64,000 nt of DNA, taken from Actinotalea endophytica. Lineage in GTDB: Bacteria > Actinomycetota > Actinomycetes > Actinomycetales > Cellulomonadaceae. A program made the translations under genes and the position numbers. The stretch is taken from assembly GCF_025717005.1 (NCBI RefSeq), contig NZ_JAOVZU010000010.1, positions 62,001 through 126,000 on the forward strand, written 5' to 3'. Shown in pieces: positions 9,929-18,302 of the stretch; positions within the stretch are counted from its first letter, which is position 1, and every line of letters starts with the position of its first letter. The notes beneath the pieces were generated by a model. It did no database searches, was not told the origin of the DNA, and saw only the letters and a list, made by a program, of their open reading frames with translations.

Positions 9929-10438
9929 TCAGGAGCGGGCGCGCTCGAGGATGCCGCGGAGGTATGCGGCCTGCCCGACGTGCTGCAGGTCGTCGGCGAG
10001 CACGCTGACCAGGCGCACACCGAGCGTCACCGGCGGGTCCCAGCGGGTGTCCACCACGCGGTCCAGCGCCGCGGGCTCCAGCGCACCCAGCAGATCGACC
10101 GATCGCGCGTGCACGGCCTCGTGGTACCCGCGCAGCAGGTCCGCACCGGCGACGACCGCGGCGACCTGGTCGCCGGAGTGGCCGTAGCCGGTGTCGCGGA
10201 CCGGCAGGGCGAGGCCGAAGCGCTCCGCCCAGCCGTCGGCGACCCAGAGCTGCGGGACGTCGAACGCGTCCGCGAGGTGGTCGTCCTGGACCCGCGTCAG
10301 GTGCCAGACCAGCCAGCCGATCGAGTTCGCGTCGTCCGGCCGGGCGGTGAGCAGCTCGGCGTCGGCACCGTCCAGGACCCGCGCCACCTCCTCGGCCACG
10401 CGTCCGTACCCGTCGACGAGCAGTGCGGCGACGTCCAT
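9929..10438 (-). CDS. DinB-fold (DUF664-like) protein
   Basis: This 169-residue helical protein has the DinB layout. WLVWHLTRVQDDH near residue 42 and DDLQHVGQAAYLRG near 148 supply the histidines expected to bind the metal. Actinobacterial members include mycothiol-dependent transferases and maleylpyruvate-isomerase-like enzymes, so a thiol-dependent role is possible but not shown here. AGGAGGGGG lies a short distance before the ATG. It is monocistronic. Confidence 0.8.
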   Translation of the reverse strand: MDVAALLVDGYGRVAEEVARVLDGADAELLTARPDDANSIGWLVWHLTRVQDDHLADAFDVPQLWVADGWAERFGLALPVRDTGYGHSGDQVAAVVAGADLLRGYHEAVHARSVDLLGALEPAALDRVVDTRWDPPVTLGVRLVSVLADDLQHVGQAAYLRGILERARS

Positions 10439-10570
10439 CTGCAGACCCCCTCCTCGAGTGCGAGGTCAGGCTACGCCGCGGGCCGAGCCCCGTGGCCGGC
10501 GAGCGGGCCGCGGCGTGCGGGGTGCCTGCTCATGTGCGGCAGGGGCGCCCGCGTGGACACGGGGGAACAC

Positions 10571-10606
10571 GGATGGGGCCCGCGCCGATCGGCGCGGGCC
10601 CCATCC
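10571..10606 (-). terminator. 36-bp perfect palindrome, strong hairpin after the 30-residue gene
   Basis: Two 18-base arms (GGATGGGGCCCGCGCCGA and its complement) meet without a spacer. The element starts 11 bases downstream of the small gene at 10617-10709. It has no T tract, as is common in actinobacterial terminators, and may also end transcripts arriving from the right. Confidence 0.7.
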
Positions 10607-10616
10607 GGATGAGGTC

Positions 10617-10709
10617 TCAGAGACGAGTGCGGTTCGGGTTGCCCACCAGCGTGTCGCGACCCTTGTCGCCACCGGTTCGGTCAGGTCCTTCGGTTCGACG
10701 GTCCGACAT
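10617..10709 (-). CDS. Putative 30-residue small protein
   Basis: The ATG at 10709 is preceded by a perfect AGGAGG (10715-10720) five bases upstream. The product is very polar, rich in Arg, Asp, Gly and Thr (it begins MSDRRTEGPDRTGGDK), with no hydrophobic segment and no recognisable domain. A 36-bp palindrome follows 11 bases after the stop, so the unit looks like a complete monocistronic small gene. The ribosome binding site and the terminator are the only support. Function is unknown. Confidence 0.55.
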   Translation of the reverse strand: MSDRRTEGPDRTGGDKGRDTLVGNPNRTRL

Positions 10710-10815
10710 CGGCTCCTCCTGAATTCGTCCTATGACTAGTGTCCGACATGTCCGTCCGGAACGCCAGTCGAGGCGTGTGAACTCTGGGTGAACGCCGCGG
10801 CCGAGGCCGCCCGTC

Positions 10816-11640
10816 TCAGGCGTAGGGCGAGTCGATGTTGAACTCGGTCGCCACCTCGCGGATCTCCTCGCGCGTCATTCCCTCGGCGACGCCCCGGGCC
10901 ACGAGGTTCATGTACTCGTACTTCGCGCCGGTCTCGGCGTACTCGATCCGGTCGGTCGCACGCGTGACGGACTGGTCCGACCGCGCCATCACGCCGTGCT
11001 TGGACCACACCACGATCTGGTGGGCCCGCAGCCCCTCGACGTTCGCCGCCATCATCCCTGCGGAGCCGGGCACCAGGAACGGCAGCACGCCGATCCCCTC
11101 GGACAGCGCCACGATCGACTCCGGCTCCCAGCGCAGCACCTTCTCGTTGAACGCCTGGGTGTCGCGGTAGGCGGGGATGTGCGACAGGAAGGTGGTGTGC
11201 ATCGGCTGCGCGTGCACCACCGCCTGGAACATCACGCCGCGGCGGGCCACCTGGTCCTGGTGCACGGCCAGGTGCGAGTTGAACTCGCTGGTCAACCTGT
11301 CGAACAGGCGGCGCGGCGAGGTGAACATCGTCGCCGTCGTGCCGCCCTCGTGGACCTTGACGCCGGCGATCGCCGACTCGGGGTCCTCGTGGATCTGACG
11401 CAGGCGGCGGCCCGAGCCGGTGACCAGCAGGGTGTGCCCGGCCAGCGCCGGCGCCGCGAGCGGGAGCTCGATCTCGGACTGCTCCGGGAACCGGCGCCGC
11501 AGCTCCACGTCCCAGCCCAGGTAGACCGAGATGTTGCCCGCGCCGGCCTCGGACGCGTCGATCTCCGAGATCCGACGGCCACCGGCACCCATCGAGGTGA
11601 GCACCTCGTCGAGCTCGGGGTACGGCTCCTTCAGCTCCAT
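10816..11640 (-). CDS. rhaD: L-rhamnulose-1-phosphate aldolase
   Basis: This 274-residue class II aldolase cleaves rhamnulose-1-phosphate to dihydroxyacetone phosphate and L-lactaldehyde. Zinc-site histidines are visible in VVHAQPMHTTFL and in the later VWSKHGVMARS, with the family motif GNISVYLG near residue 38. The ATG at 11640 follows GAGGAG by six bases. It has its own operator (11685-11698), separate from rhaI-rhaB, so it is probably an individually promoted member of the same regulon. Confidence 0.9.
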   Translation of the reverse strand: MELKEPYPELDEVLTSMGAGGRRISEIDASEAGAGNISVYLGWDVELRRRFPEQSEIELPLAAPALAGHTLLVTGSGRRLRQIHEDPESAIAGVKVHEGGTTATMFTSPRRLFDRLTSEFNSHLAVHQDQVARRGVMFQAVVHAQPMHTTFLSHIPAYRDTQAFNEKVLRWEPESIVALSEGIGVLPFLVPGSAGMMAANVEGLRAHQIVVWSKHGVMARSDQSVTRATDRIEYAETGAKYEYMNLVARGVAEGMTREEIREVATEFNIDSPYA

Positions 11641-11684
11641 CACGAACTCCTCACTCGGACCGGCCGTCGCTGCGACCGATCGGT

Positions 11685-11698
11685 ATGAAACGATTCAT
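11685..11698. promoter_or_regulatory. LacI-type operator upstream of rhaD
   Basis: ATGAAACGATTCAT is a near-perfect palindrome with a central CG, 45 bp upstream of the rhaD ATG. The identical 14-mer recurs at 14450-14463 before rhaI. The form is typical of LacI-family repressor sites. No LacI gene is in the window. Confidence 0.7.
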
Positions 11699-11728
11699 TC
11701 TATCATGTCGGGCGAGCGCCCGACGCGC

Positions 11729-13216
11729 TCAGCGGAGCCGCTCGGCGGCCCGCACCCAGGCCTGCTCGTCCCCGCTCGGCTCGTAGCGCACCGGCTCCTC
11801 CGACGCCGCGACGATCGCACGCAGCTCAGGCAGACCGCCGGAGACCTCGCCCGCCGCCCACGCCTGGACCAGCAGGTTCCCGATCGCCGTACCCTCGGCC
11901 GGACCGGCGACGACCGGCAGCCCGGTCGCGTCGGCGGTCAGGCGGCACAGCAGCGCGTTCCGCGAACCCCCACCGACCACGTGCACGACCTCGACGGTGC
12001 GGCCGGACAGCGACGTCACCTGCTCGATCGCCCGCCGGTAGGCCAGCGCGAGCGAGTCCAGCAGGCACCGGGTGACCGCCGCCGGATCCTCGGGAACGGG
12101 CTGGCCCGACTCCCGCGCCGCGTCGGCGACGCGCGCCGGCATGTCGCCGGGAGGCGCGAACACCGGGTCGTCGACGTCCACCACGGTGCGCAGCGCCGGC
12201 ACGTCCGCCGCCGCCGCGAGCAGACCGGCGAGGTCCTGCGGCCGGCCCTGGTCGGCCCAGGTCCGCAGGGACTCCTGCAGGAGCCACAGACCGCCCACGT
12301 TCCGCAGGTAGCGCACCGTCGACGCGACGCCGAGCTCGTTCGTCACGTTCGCGGCACGGCTCGCCTCGCTCAGCACCGGCGCGTCGAGCTCGAGGCCCAC
12401 CAGCGACCACGTGCCCGACGAGATGTACGCCGCCCGGGCCGCGTCGGCCATCGGCACCGACACGACCGCCGAGGCCGTGTCGTGCGAGCCCACCGCCACG
12501 ACGCGCGCTCCGGCCAGGCCGAGGTCGGCCGCGACGTCGGTCCGCACCGCGCCGATCGTCTGGCCGGGCTCGACCAACGGTGCGAGCAGCGGACGCACGT
12601 CGGCGCCGGTCACCGCGGCCAGCGCATCGAGCACCGGGGCGCTCCAGGTGCGCGTGGTCGGGTCGAGCATGCCGGTCGTCGAGGCATTGGTGACCTCGGT
12701 CACCGCAGCACCGCTGAGCCAGTGCGAGACCAGGTCGGGCATCAGCAGCAGGCGCCGTGCCGCCTGCTGCTGCGCGCTGCCGGCGCCGGCGACGAGCTGG
12801 AACACGGTGTTGATCGGGAGCACCTGCAGACCGGTCGCGGCGTAGTGCTCCTCGGCGGCCAGCACCTCGAAGAAGCGCTCCACGGCACCCTCGGTGCGCG
12901 CGTCGCGGTAGTGCACCGGGTTGCCGAGGAGTGCGTCGTCGGCGTCCAGCAGGCCGTGGTCCACCCCCCACGAGTCCACCCCGACCGACACCGGGGCCCC
13001 GTGCTCGCGCGCGGCCGCGCGCAGGCCCTGCTGGATCCCGCCCCACAGCGCGGCCACGTCCCAGCGCAGCGTGCGTCGACCCCCCTCGGGGAACCACACC
13101 GGCACGTTCGAGAACCGCCCGGTCTCGACGGTGACCAGCCGGCCCCCGTCGAGGTGTCCGGCGATCACCCGGCCGCTCGACGCTCCGAGGTCGACCGCCA
13201 GGTACGTACCCGCCAC
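11729..13216 (-). CDS. rhaB: Rhamnulokinase
   Basis: This 495-residue FGGY-family sugar kinase phosphorylates L-rhamnulose at C1. The N-terminal phosphate-binding motif is LAVDLGASSGRV. SVGVDSWGVDHGLLD, ISSGTWSLVGLE and the C-terminal VHVVGGGSRNALLC ATP-site region are all present. The GTG start at 13216 follows GAGGA by nine bases and lies 36 bp after rhaI, so the two form an operon driven from the rhaI promoter. Confidence 0.92.
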   Translation of the reverse strand: MAGTYLAVDLGASSGRVIAGHLDGGRLVTVETGRFSNVPVWFPEGGRRTLRWDVAALWGGIQQGLRAAAREHGAPVSVGVDSWGVDHGLLDADDALLGNPVHYRDARTEGAVERFFEVLAAEEHYAATGLQVLPINTVFQLVAGAGSAQQQAARRLLLMPDLVSHWLSGAAVTEVTNASTTGMLDPTTRTWSAPVLDALAAVTGADVRPLLAPLVEPGQTIGAVRTDVAADLGLAGARVVAVGSHDTASAVVSVPMADAARAAYISSGTWSLVGLELDAPVLSEASRAANVTNELGVASTVRYLRNVGGLWLLQESLRTWADQGRPQDLAGLLAAAADVPALRTVVDVDDPVFAPPGDMPARVADAARESGQPVPEDPAAVTRCLLDSLALAYRRAIEQVTSLSGRTVEVVHVVGGGSRNALLCRLTADATGLPVVAGPAEGTAIGNLLVQAWAAGEVSGGLPELRAIVAASEEPVRYEPSGDEQAWVRAAERLR

Positions 13217-13252
13217 GTCAGATGTTCCTCGTCCCGCTCGTCCCGGCCGGCC

Positions 13253-14419
13253 TCAGGCGCCCCAGCCGGACTGCGTCCCGCCGACCCGCTCCTCGGCGAC
13301 CTTGGCCATGTACCCGGACGCCAGGAACGCCTTCATCGGGTCGGCCGGCAGCCCACGGGACTCCCGCCAGGTCGCCAGGTCGGGCCGCACGTCGGTGTAG
13401 AAGGCGTCCATGACGATGTCGTTGGCGCCGAGCACGTCGTTGGCCTCCTGGGCCGCGGCAAGGGCCTCGCGGTCCACCATCAGGGCCCGCGCCGTCATCT
13501 CCTGGACGTTGAGCACCGAGCGGATCTGGCCGGGGATCTTGTCCTCGATGTTGTGGCACTGGTCGAGCATGAACGCGACCTGCGACCCCTCGCCGTAGCC
13601 ACCGCCGCGGATCACCTCGTAGATGATCCGGAAGAGCTGGAACGGGTCGGCGGCACCGACGATCAGGTCGTCGTCGCCGTAGTTGCGCGAGTTGAAGTCG
13701 AACGAGCCGAGCTTCCCGAGCCGCAGCAGCTGGGCGACGATGAACTCGATGTTGGTGTGCGGTGCGTGGTGCCCGGTGTCCAGGCAGACCATCGCCCGGT
13801 CGCCCAGCGCGCTGACGTGAGCGAACGACGTGCCCCAGTCCGGGACGTCCATCGTGTAGAAGTACGGCTCGTAGATCTTGTACTCCAGCACCAGGCGCTG
13901 GTTCGGCCCGAGCCGGTCGTAGATCGTGTGCAGCGAGTCGGCCAGCCGGTCCTGCCGGCCGCGGATGTCGCCCTGGCCCGCGTAGTTGGTGCCGTCGGGC
14001 AGCCAGATCTTCAGGTCCTGCGAACCCGTCACGTTCATCACGTCGATGCACTCGAAGTGGTGGTCGATCGCCTTCTGGCGGATCCGGTCGTCGTGGTGGG
14101 TCAGGGAGCCGAACTTGTAGTCGTTGTCCTGGAAGGTGTTCGAGTTGATCGTGCCGAGCCGCACCCCGAGGTCCTTGGCATAGGCGGCGAGCTCACCGAA
14201 GTCGTCGACCAGGTCCCACGGGATGTGCAGCGCGACGCTCGGCGCGAGGCCGGTGTACGTGTTCACCTGCGCCGCATCGGCGAGCTTCTCCTGGATGGTG
14301 CGCGGGGTGCCCGGGGTGCCGAACACCCTGAACCGGGTGCCGGCGTTGCCGAACGCCCATGAAGGAAGCTCGATCGCCTGCTGGCCCAGCAGGTCGAGGG
14401 TGGCCTGGTCGATGCTCAT
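13253..14419 (-). CDS. rhaI: L-rhamnose isomerase
   Basis: This 388-residue metal-dependent TIM-barrel isomerase converts L-rhamnose to L-rhamnulose. It resembles the Pseudomonas stutzeri-type RhaI rather than the longer E. coli RhaA. Metal and substrate residues appear in CLDTGHHAPHTN, FDFNSRNYGDDD and FMLDQCHNIEDK. AAGGA lies seven bases before the ATG. The operator at 14450-14463 is 30 bp upstream. rhaB follows in the same transcript. Confidence 0.93.
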   Translation of the reverse strand: MSIDQATLDLLGQQAIELPSWAFGNAGTRFRVFGTPGTPRTIQEKLADAAQVNTYTGLAPSVALHIPWDLVDDFGELAAYAKDLGVRLGTINSNTFQDNDYKFGSLTHHDDRIRQKAIDHHFECIDVMNVTGSQDLKIWLPDGTNYAGQGDIRGRQDRLADSLHTIYDRLGPNQRLVLEYKIYEPYFYTMDVPDWGTSFAHVSALGDRAMVCLDTGHHAPHTNIEFIVAQLLRLGKLGSFDFNSRNYGDDDLIVGAADPFQLFRIIYEVIRGGGYGEGSQVAFMLDQCHNIEDKIPGQIRSVLNVQEMTARALMVDREALAAAQEANDVLGANDIVMDAFYTDVRPDLATWRESRGLPADPMKAFLASGYMAKVAEERVGGTQSGWGA

Positions 14420-14449
14420 GGTCAGTCCTTCGGCGGTGAAGCACGGATA

Positions 14450-14463
14450 ATGAAACGATTCAT
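14450..14463. promoter_or_regulatory. LacI-type operator upstream of rhaI-rhaB
   Basis: This is an exact second copy of ATGAAACGATTCAT, in the 69-bp gap between rhaM and rhaI. Its position implies that rhaI-rhaB has its own regulated promoter rather than depending only on read-through from rhaM. Confidence 0.7.
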
Positions 14464-14488
14464 AGACTAGCAGAGGCGCTGGAGTGGA

Positions 14489-14833
14489 TCAATCGACGAG
14501 GCGCTCCAGCTGGTCCTCGAGGTGGAAGACCTCCTCGAGGCGAAGGAACCCGGTGTCCGGGCGGGCGTCGCCGAGGTCGACGAAGAAGTCGGCCATCTCG
14601 GCCTGCCACCGGGCGTTGACCTCGGTGGCAGCCATCCCTGCCAGGGCCTGCTCGATCGACGGCGTCTCCACGTAGCCGATCAGCAGGCCGTCGTCGCGCA
14701 GGAACAGCGAGTAGTTGTGCCAGCCGGTCTCGGCCAGCGCCCGGAGCATGTCCGGCCACACCGCGGCGTGACGGGCCTTGTACTCGTCCAGGCGGTCCGG
14801 CCTGACCTGGAGCTGGAAGCAGACGCGCTCCAC
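14489..14833 (-). CDS. rhaM: L-rhamnose mutarotase
   Basis: This 114-residue dimeric alpha-beta barrel protein interconverts alpha- and beta-L-rhamnose for RhaI. RVCFQLQVRPDRLDEYKARHAAVWPDM, GWHNYSLFLR and the final ARWQAEMADFF are the standard features, with the catalytic His in the first segment. The GTG start lies 18 bp after a strong hairpin that ends the binding-protein gene, so its expression may depend on read-through. Confidence 0.93.
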   Translation of the reverse strand: MERVCFQLQVRPDRLDEYKARHAAVWPDMLRALAETGWHNYSLFLRDDGLLIGYVETPSIEQALAGMAATEVNARWQAEMADFFVDLGDARPDTGFLRLEEVFHLEDQLERLVD

Positions 14834-14850
14834 GATTCCCCTCTCCGGAC

Positions 14851-14884
14851 CTCGGTGCCCCGGCGGTTGTGCCGGGGCACCGAG
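14851..14884 (-). terminator. Hairpin between the sugar-binding lipoprotein gene and rhaM
   Basis: Perfect 14-bp arms (CTCGGTGCCCCGGC and its complement) surround a six-base loop, 20 bp after the binding-protein stop. It would end or attenuate the transcript so that the binding protein is made in excess over RhaM. Confidence 0.75.
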
Positions 14885-14903
14885 GTGCCCGGTCTACGAC
14901 AGC

Positions 14904-15968
14904 TCAGAAGTTGAAGTTGTCGATGTTGTCGGCGTTGAAGACGTAGGGGTCGCCGAGCACGACGATGCCGTCGGCGCCGACGGTGAAGTCGGTGACGTCG
15001 GAGGACAGGCCTTCGGCGGTGAAGGTGTCACCCTCGGCGCCGGTGATCGACCCGTCGATCAGGGCCTTGGCCGCCCAGGACGCCAGGATCCCCAGGTCCT
15101 CGGGGTTCCACAGCGCGAACTCCTGCACGGTGCCGTCCTTGACGTAGTCGCGCATGTCGTTCGGGGTACCCAGACCGGTCAGCATGACCTGACCCTTGTA
15201 CTCCGAGGTCGACAGGTACCGGGCCGCCGCCGCGATCCCGACCGTGGTCGGGGAGATGATCCCCTTCAGGTCCGGGTACTGGCTCAACAGCGCCTCGGTC
15301 TTGTCGTACGAGGTCTGGTCGTCGTCATCGCCGTAGACCACGTCCACCAGCTCGATGTCCGGGTAGTCCGACGCCAGGTAGGCCTTCATCACATCGATCC
15401 ACGCGTTCTGGTTCGTCGCGTTCGCGCTCGCCGACAGAATCGCGATCTGACCCGACCCACCGATCTCCTCGGCGATGATGTCCACCTGCTTCTGACCGAT
15501 CAGCTCGGTGTTCGACGCCGCGATGTACATCTCCCGGCAGTTCGTGTCCGAGTCGAACGTCAACACGTGCACCCCGGCGTCCTGCGCCTGACCGATCGCA
15601 TCACACAACGCATCCGGGTCGTTCGCCGAGATCACGATCGCCCCGACCTGCTGCTGGGTCAACGTGTTGATGAACGAGACCTGCGCATCCGGAGCAGCCT
15701 CGGTCGGACCGACCTCCTTGAACGTCCCCCCGAACCCCTCCACCGCGGTCTTCGCCGCACCATCAGAAGCATCGAAGTACGGGTTACCCAAGTTCTTCGG
15801 CAAGAACGCGATGTCATACGACATCGACCCCGAGTCCGACGAACCCGAGTCACCACCCGCCGACGAAGACTCCTCCCCGCCACCACCCGACGAGCACGCA
15901 GCCAAACCCAACGACAGCGCCACCACAGCACCCGCCGCCACCACAGACCTACGACGAAGCAACCTCAT
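14904..15968 (-). CDS. rhaS: RhaS-like rhamnose ABC transporter substrate-binding lipoprotein
   Basis: The 354-residue lipoprotein has a signal peptide ending in the lipobox LAAC, a Gly/Ser-rich linker and a periplasmic-binding-protein type I domain (YDIAFLPKNLGNPYFDA onward) close to RhaS. The ATG at 15968 is chosen because it begins the signal peptide; the open frame above it has none. rhaM follows directly. In the usual arrangement the ATPase and two permeases adjoin this gene, but none is adjacent here, so it is an orphan receptor in this window. It may use transporter parts encoded elsewhere. Confidence 0.88.
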   Translation of the reverse strand: MRLLRRRSVVAAGAVVALSLGLAACSSGGGGEESSSAGGDSGSSDSGSMSYDIAFLPKNLGNPYFDASDGAAKTAVEGFGGTFKEVGPTEAAPDAQVSFINTLTQQQVGAIVISANDPDALCDAIGQAQDAGVHVLTFDSDTNCREMYIAASNTELIGQKQVDIIAEEIGGSGQIAILSASANATNQNAWIDVMKAYLASDYPDIELVDVVYGDDDDQTSYDKTEALLSQYPDLKGIISPTTVGIAAAARYLSTSEYKGQVMLTGLGTPNDMRDYVKDGTVQEFALWNPEDLGILASWAAKALIDGSITGAEGDTFTAEGLSSDVTDFTVGADGIVVLGDPYVFNADNIDNFNF

Positions 15969-16042
15969 TGTTCTTCCTCTCCGTTGAGGGGCCGCTCCCG
16001 GGGGAGCACGGTCATGAGGGAGGTGAAACCTTCCAATCCCGA

Positions 16043-16071
16043 GTATTGTCAGCGTTCGCACCGGACGTCAA
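16043..16071 (-). promoter_or_regulatory. Putative sigma-70-type promoter of the rhaS-like gene
   Basis: On the minus strand TTGACG (16071-16066) and CAATAC (16048-16043) are separated by 17 bases, about 75 bp upstream of the ATG. A GGAGGTGAAACCTTCC imperfect palindrome just downstream could be an operator. Confidence 0.5.
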
Positions 16072-16108
16072 CGCTTGGCGGGTCACAAGTCGGTCTCGTC
16101 TCGCCGGC

Positions 16109-16131
16109 ACGTCACTGCCAATGACGTTCCA
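16109..16131. promoter_or_regulatory. Putative TetR operator before the first TetR gene
   Basis: ACGTCA and TGACGT form a 6-7-6 perfect inverted repeat (16109-16127). The motif TGACGTTCCA (16122-16131) is shared, with one difference, by TGACGTTTCA at 22051-22060 before the paralogous TetR gene. Both sit between divergent genes. Confidence 0.45.
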
Positions 16132-16254
16132 GGTCAAGCCCCGCGACGTGGATGGTCGACGGTGCCCGTCGAGATATCCCGAGCCCAGCGACGGCCGTCG
16201 CAGGCCACGCGTCCACCACCGATCACGACGTGGATTCGGCCTAGGATCACCTCC

Positions 16255-16902
16255 ATGGCTGGCGCCCGAGGCCCGTATCGCGTCGGACGCGAGCGTCGCG
16301 CGGCAATCATCGCGGCGGCCGCCGACCGGTTCGCCGTCGACGGGTACCACGAGACCTCGATGAACCAGCTGGCCCGCGAGCTCGGGATCACCCAGGGGGG
16401 CTTGCTGCACCACTTCCCCAGCAAGCAGCACCTCCTTCTGGCAGTCGCGGAGCACCGCCTCGACGTGAGCGTCGCGTGGTGGGACGACATCACCCCGGCG
16501 AGCACCGCCGGGGAGATCATCGATCGGATGATCAAGGTCACGGCGCTCTTCCTGACCGAGCCCGGCCTGATCGAGCTCGCCGTCGCCGTCGCGACCGAGG
16601 CCGCGGACACGGCAAGCCCAGCCCACGAGGTCCTCTTCAGCCGCTACGACGCCGTCCTCACGAACCTGACGAGCCGATTCGCCGCCTGCGCCGCGCGGGG
16701 CGAGCTGCGACCCGGAGTCGACCCGGAGTCCCTCGCGCGGCGGTGCGTGGCGATCAGCGACGGCCTGCAGCTCCAGTGGACGCTCGCCGATCGCACGATC
16801 GACCTCCTCGGGCTCGTCAGCGCTGCGCTCCGGGATGTCGCGGTCGCGACGATCAGACCGGAGTTCCAGCCGCCGTCGGCCGCTGCCCACCGCCGACCGT
16901 GA
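16255..16902 (+). CDS. TetR-family regulator (paralog 1 of the rhamnose island)
   Basis: The 215-residue repressor has an N-terminal helix-turn-helix (residues about 14-60, ending GGLLHHFPSKQHLL) and a ligand domain with EIIDRMIKVTALFLTEPGLIELAVAVATEAAD. It is clearly paralogous to the regulator at 22164, sharing GARGPYR at the start and SDGLQLQWTLADR near the end. It is divergent from the rhaS-like gene and convergent with the MFS gene, overlapping its 3' end by 50 bp. It probably senses a rhamnoside or related inducer; that is inference from context. Confidence 0.85.
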   Translation: MAGARGPYRVGRERRAAIIAAAADRFAVDGYHETSMNQLARELGITQGGLLHHFPSKQHLLLAVAEHRLDVSVAWWDDITPASTAGEIIDRMIKVTALFLTEPGLIELAVAVATEAADTASPAHEVLFSRYDAVLTNLTSRFAACAARGELRPGVDPESLARRCVAISDGLQLQWTLADRTIDLLGLVSAALRDVAVATIRPEFQPPSAAAHRRP

Positions 16903-18166
16903 CCGACGGCCCGTCCCCCACCTCGGCGGGTCGAGCGCCTCCGACCACGGAGAGCCGGGCGACCCAGCCCAGGCCGATCGCGCCCGAGCCGGCGATGCAC
17001 CCGAGGAGCACGCCGAAGAGCACCGCGGGCGACGAGCTCGCGATCACCGGCGTCACCAGCGCCCACGCCGCGGCGGCCACGCGGGCCGCAGCCATCGTCT
17101 GGCCCTGCGCGGAGGAACGCACGAGCGTGGGGAAGAGCTCCTGCGACCAGACCTTGTAGATCGTCTCGCCGAAGAACGGCGCGCTCAGCCCGAACAGCAG
17201 GGAGCATGCCGTCATCGTCACCACGTTGACGCCGAGGACCAACGGCACGGCGAAGGCGACGAGAGCGACGACGAACCCCGCCACGACGTACGGCCTGCGT
17301 CGCGCACCGTCGACCACGCGCATGAAGACCACCCCGCCGAGAACCCCGAGGGGCAGGCCGACCAGGCTCACCAGCGACGCGAACGAGACCGACGCCCCTG
17401 CCACGTTCACGAACAAGAACGTGGCGAACTGGCCCATGGTGTTCGCCGCAAGGTTCCACAGCGCGTAGAACGCCGCGGTGCCGGCGAAGGCGGCGAGCAG
17501 GGGCGGTCTGACGAGGAGCCGGAACGCCGACCGCGTCGCGCGATCGCCCGGGGACTCGTCCGCAGCACTGCTCGCCGTGGTCCACTCCACCGACTCGCGA
17601 AGGCCCCGTCGAAGGGCGGACACGCCGACCGCGACGACCACCAGGTGCGCGTACAGCACGCGCGCACCGACGGAGCCGAGCCCACCGACCACCGTCGCGA
17701 GGCCGACCGATGCGGCGATGCCCACGAGCCAGAGCACCGCCGAGAGACCGACCATCTTGCCCCGGTCGGCGGGACCGGCCTCCTCCGCGATGAGCGCGAG
17801 CGACACGGGAAGGTCGCTCCCGATGGCGAGACCCGCCACCACCACCCCGACGGCCAGCATCCAGGGTGCTGTCGCCGCCGCCAGGACGCTCAGGCCCGTG
17901 GCGAGCACCGCCAAGGTGACCGTGAACACCCGCCGTCGCCCGAACCGGTCACCGAGCCGCCCGCCGACCACCGCGCCGATCGCGAAGCAGAGCGTGAGCA
18001 CGGCGGACAGCGCCCCGATCGACCACTCACCGAGGCCGAGGTCGGGCGCGAAGAGCACCAGCGCGATCCCGGTGGACACGATCGTCGCGGCGTCGAGGTA
18101 GGACGCCATGCCGGCCAGGAAGGCCGTGCGCCATGGGCGCACGGCCGGTCGACCCCCGACGTTCAC
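16853..18166 (-). CDS. MFS transporter, probably for rhamnose or rhamnosides
   Basis: This 437-residue permease has the two six-helix halves of the major facilitator superfamily and the loop 2-3 signature GGRLGDRFGRRR. A charged central loop separates the halves near residue 210. The GTG start follows GGAAGGA by seven bases. It sits between the TetR gene and the secreted rhamnosidase, so import of sugars released by that enzyme is the natural guess. The substrate is not shown by the sequence. Its last 50 bp overlap the convergent TetR gene. Confidence 0.8.
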   Translation of the reverse strand: MNVGGRPAVRPWRTAFLAGMASYLDAATIVSTGIALVLFAPDLGLGEWSIGALSAVLTLCFAIGAVVGGRLGDRFGRRRVFTVTLAVLATGLSVLAAATAPWMLAVGVVVAGLAIGSDLPVSLALIAEEAGPADRGKMVGLSAVLWLVGIAASVGLATVVGGLGSVGARVLYAHLVVVAVGVSALRRGLRESVEWTTASSAADESPGDRATRSAFRLLVRPPLLAAFAGTAAFYALWNLAANTMGQFATFLFVNVAGASVSFASLVSLVGLPLGVLGGVVFMRVVDGARRRPYVVAGFVVALVAFAVPLVLGVNVVTMTACSLLFGLSAPFFGETIYKVWSQELFPTLVRSSAQGQTMAAARVAAAAWALVTPVIASSSPAVLFGVLLGCIAGSGAIGLGWVARLSVVGGARPAEVGDGPSVTVGGGQRPTAAGTPV

Positions 18167-18190
18167 ATCACGATCCTTCCTCGTCGTACG

Positions 18191-18235
18191 GCGACGCGGT
18201 GCCGAGCATTCGGTCGGCGCTCGGCACCGCGTCGC
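18191..18235 (-). terminator. Terminator hairpin upstream of the MFS gene
   Basis: Perfect 17-bp arms (18191-18207 and 18219-18235) enclose an 11-base loop. It lies between the rhamnosidase stop and the MFS start and should insulate the MFS gene from the rhamnosidase transcript. A second hairpin is just to the right. Confidence 0.75.
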
Positions 18236-18257
18236 GGTCGTCCCTCAGATGGTGCGG

Positions 18258-18293
18258 CCGGGGGTGCACGCCGGGTCCGACGCGCACCCCCGG
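18258..18293 (-). terminator. Terminator hairpin after the rhamnosidase gene
   Basis: Arms CCGGGGGTGC (18258-18267) and GCACCCCCGG (18284-18293) enclose a 16-base loop that begins ten bases after the GH106 stop. With the 18191-18235 hairpin it forms a tandem terminator. Confidence 0.65.
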
Positions 18294-18302
18294 TGGAGCC
18301 GG

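Noticed and set aside
11531-14362. A 943-codon plus-strand open frame across rhaD-rhaB-rhaI
   Set aside because: It is antisense to three recognised rhamnose enzymes; long antisense frames are expected at this GC content.
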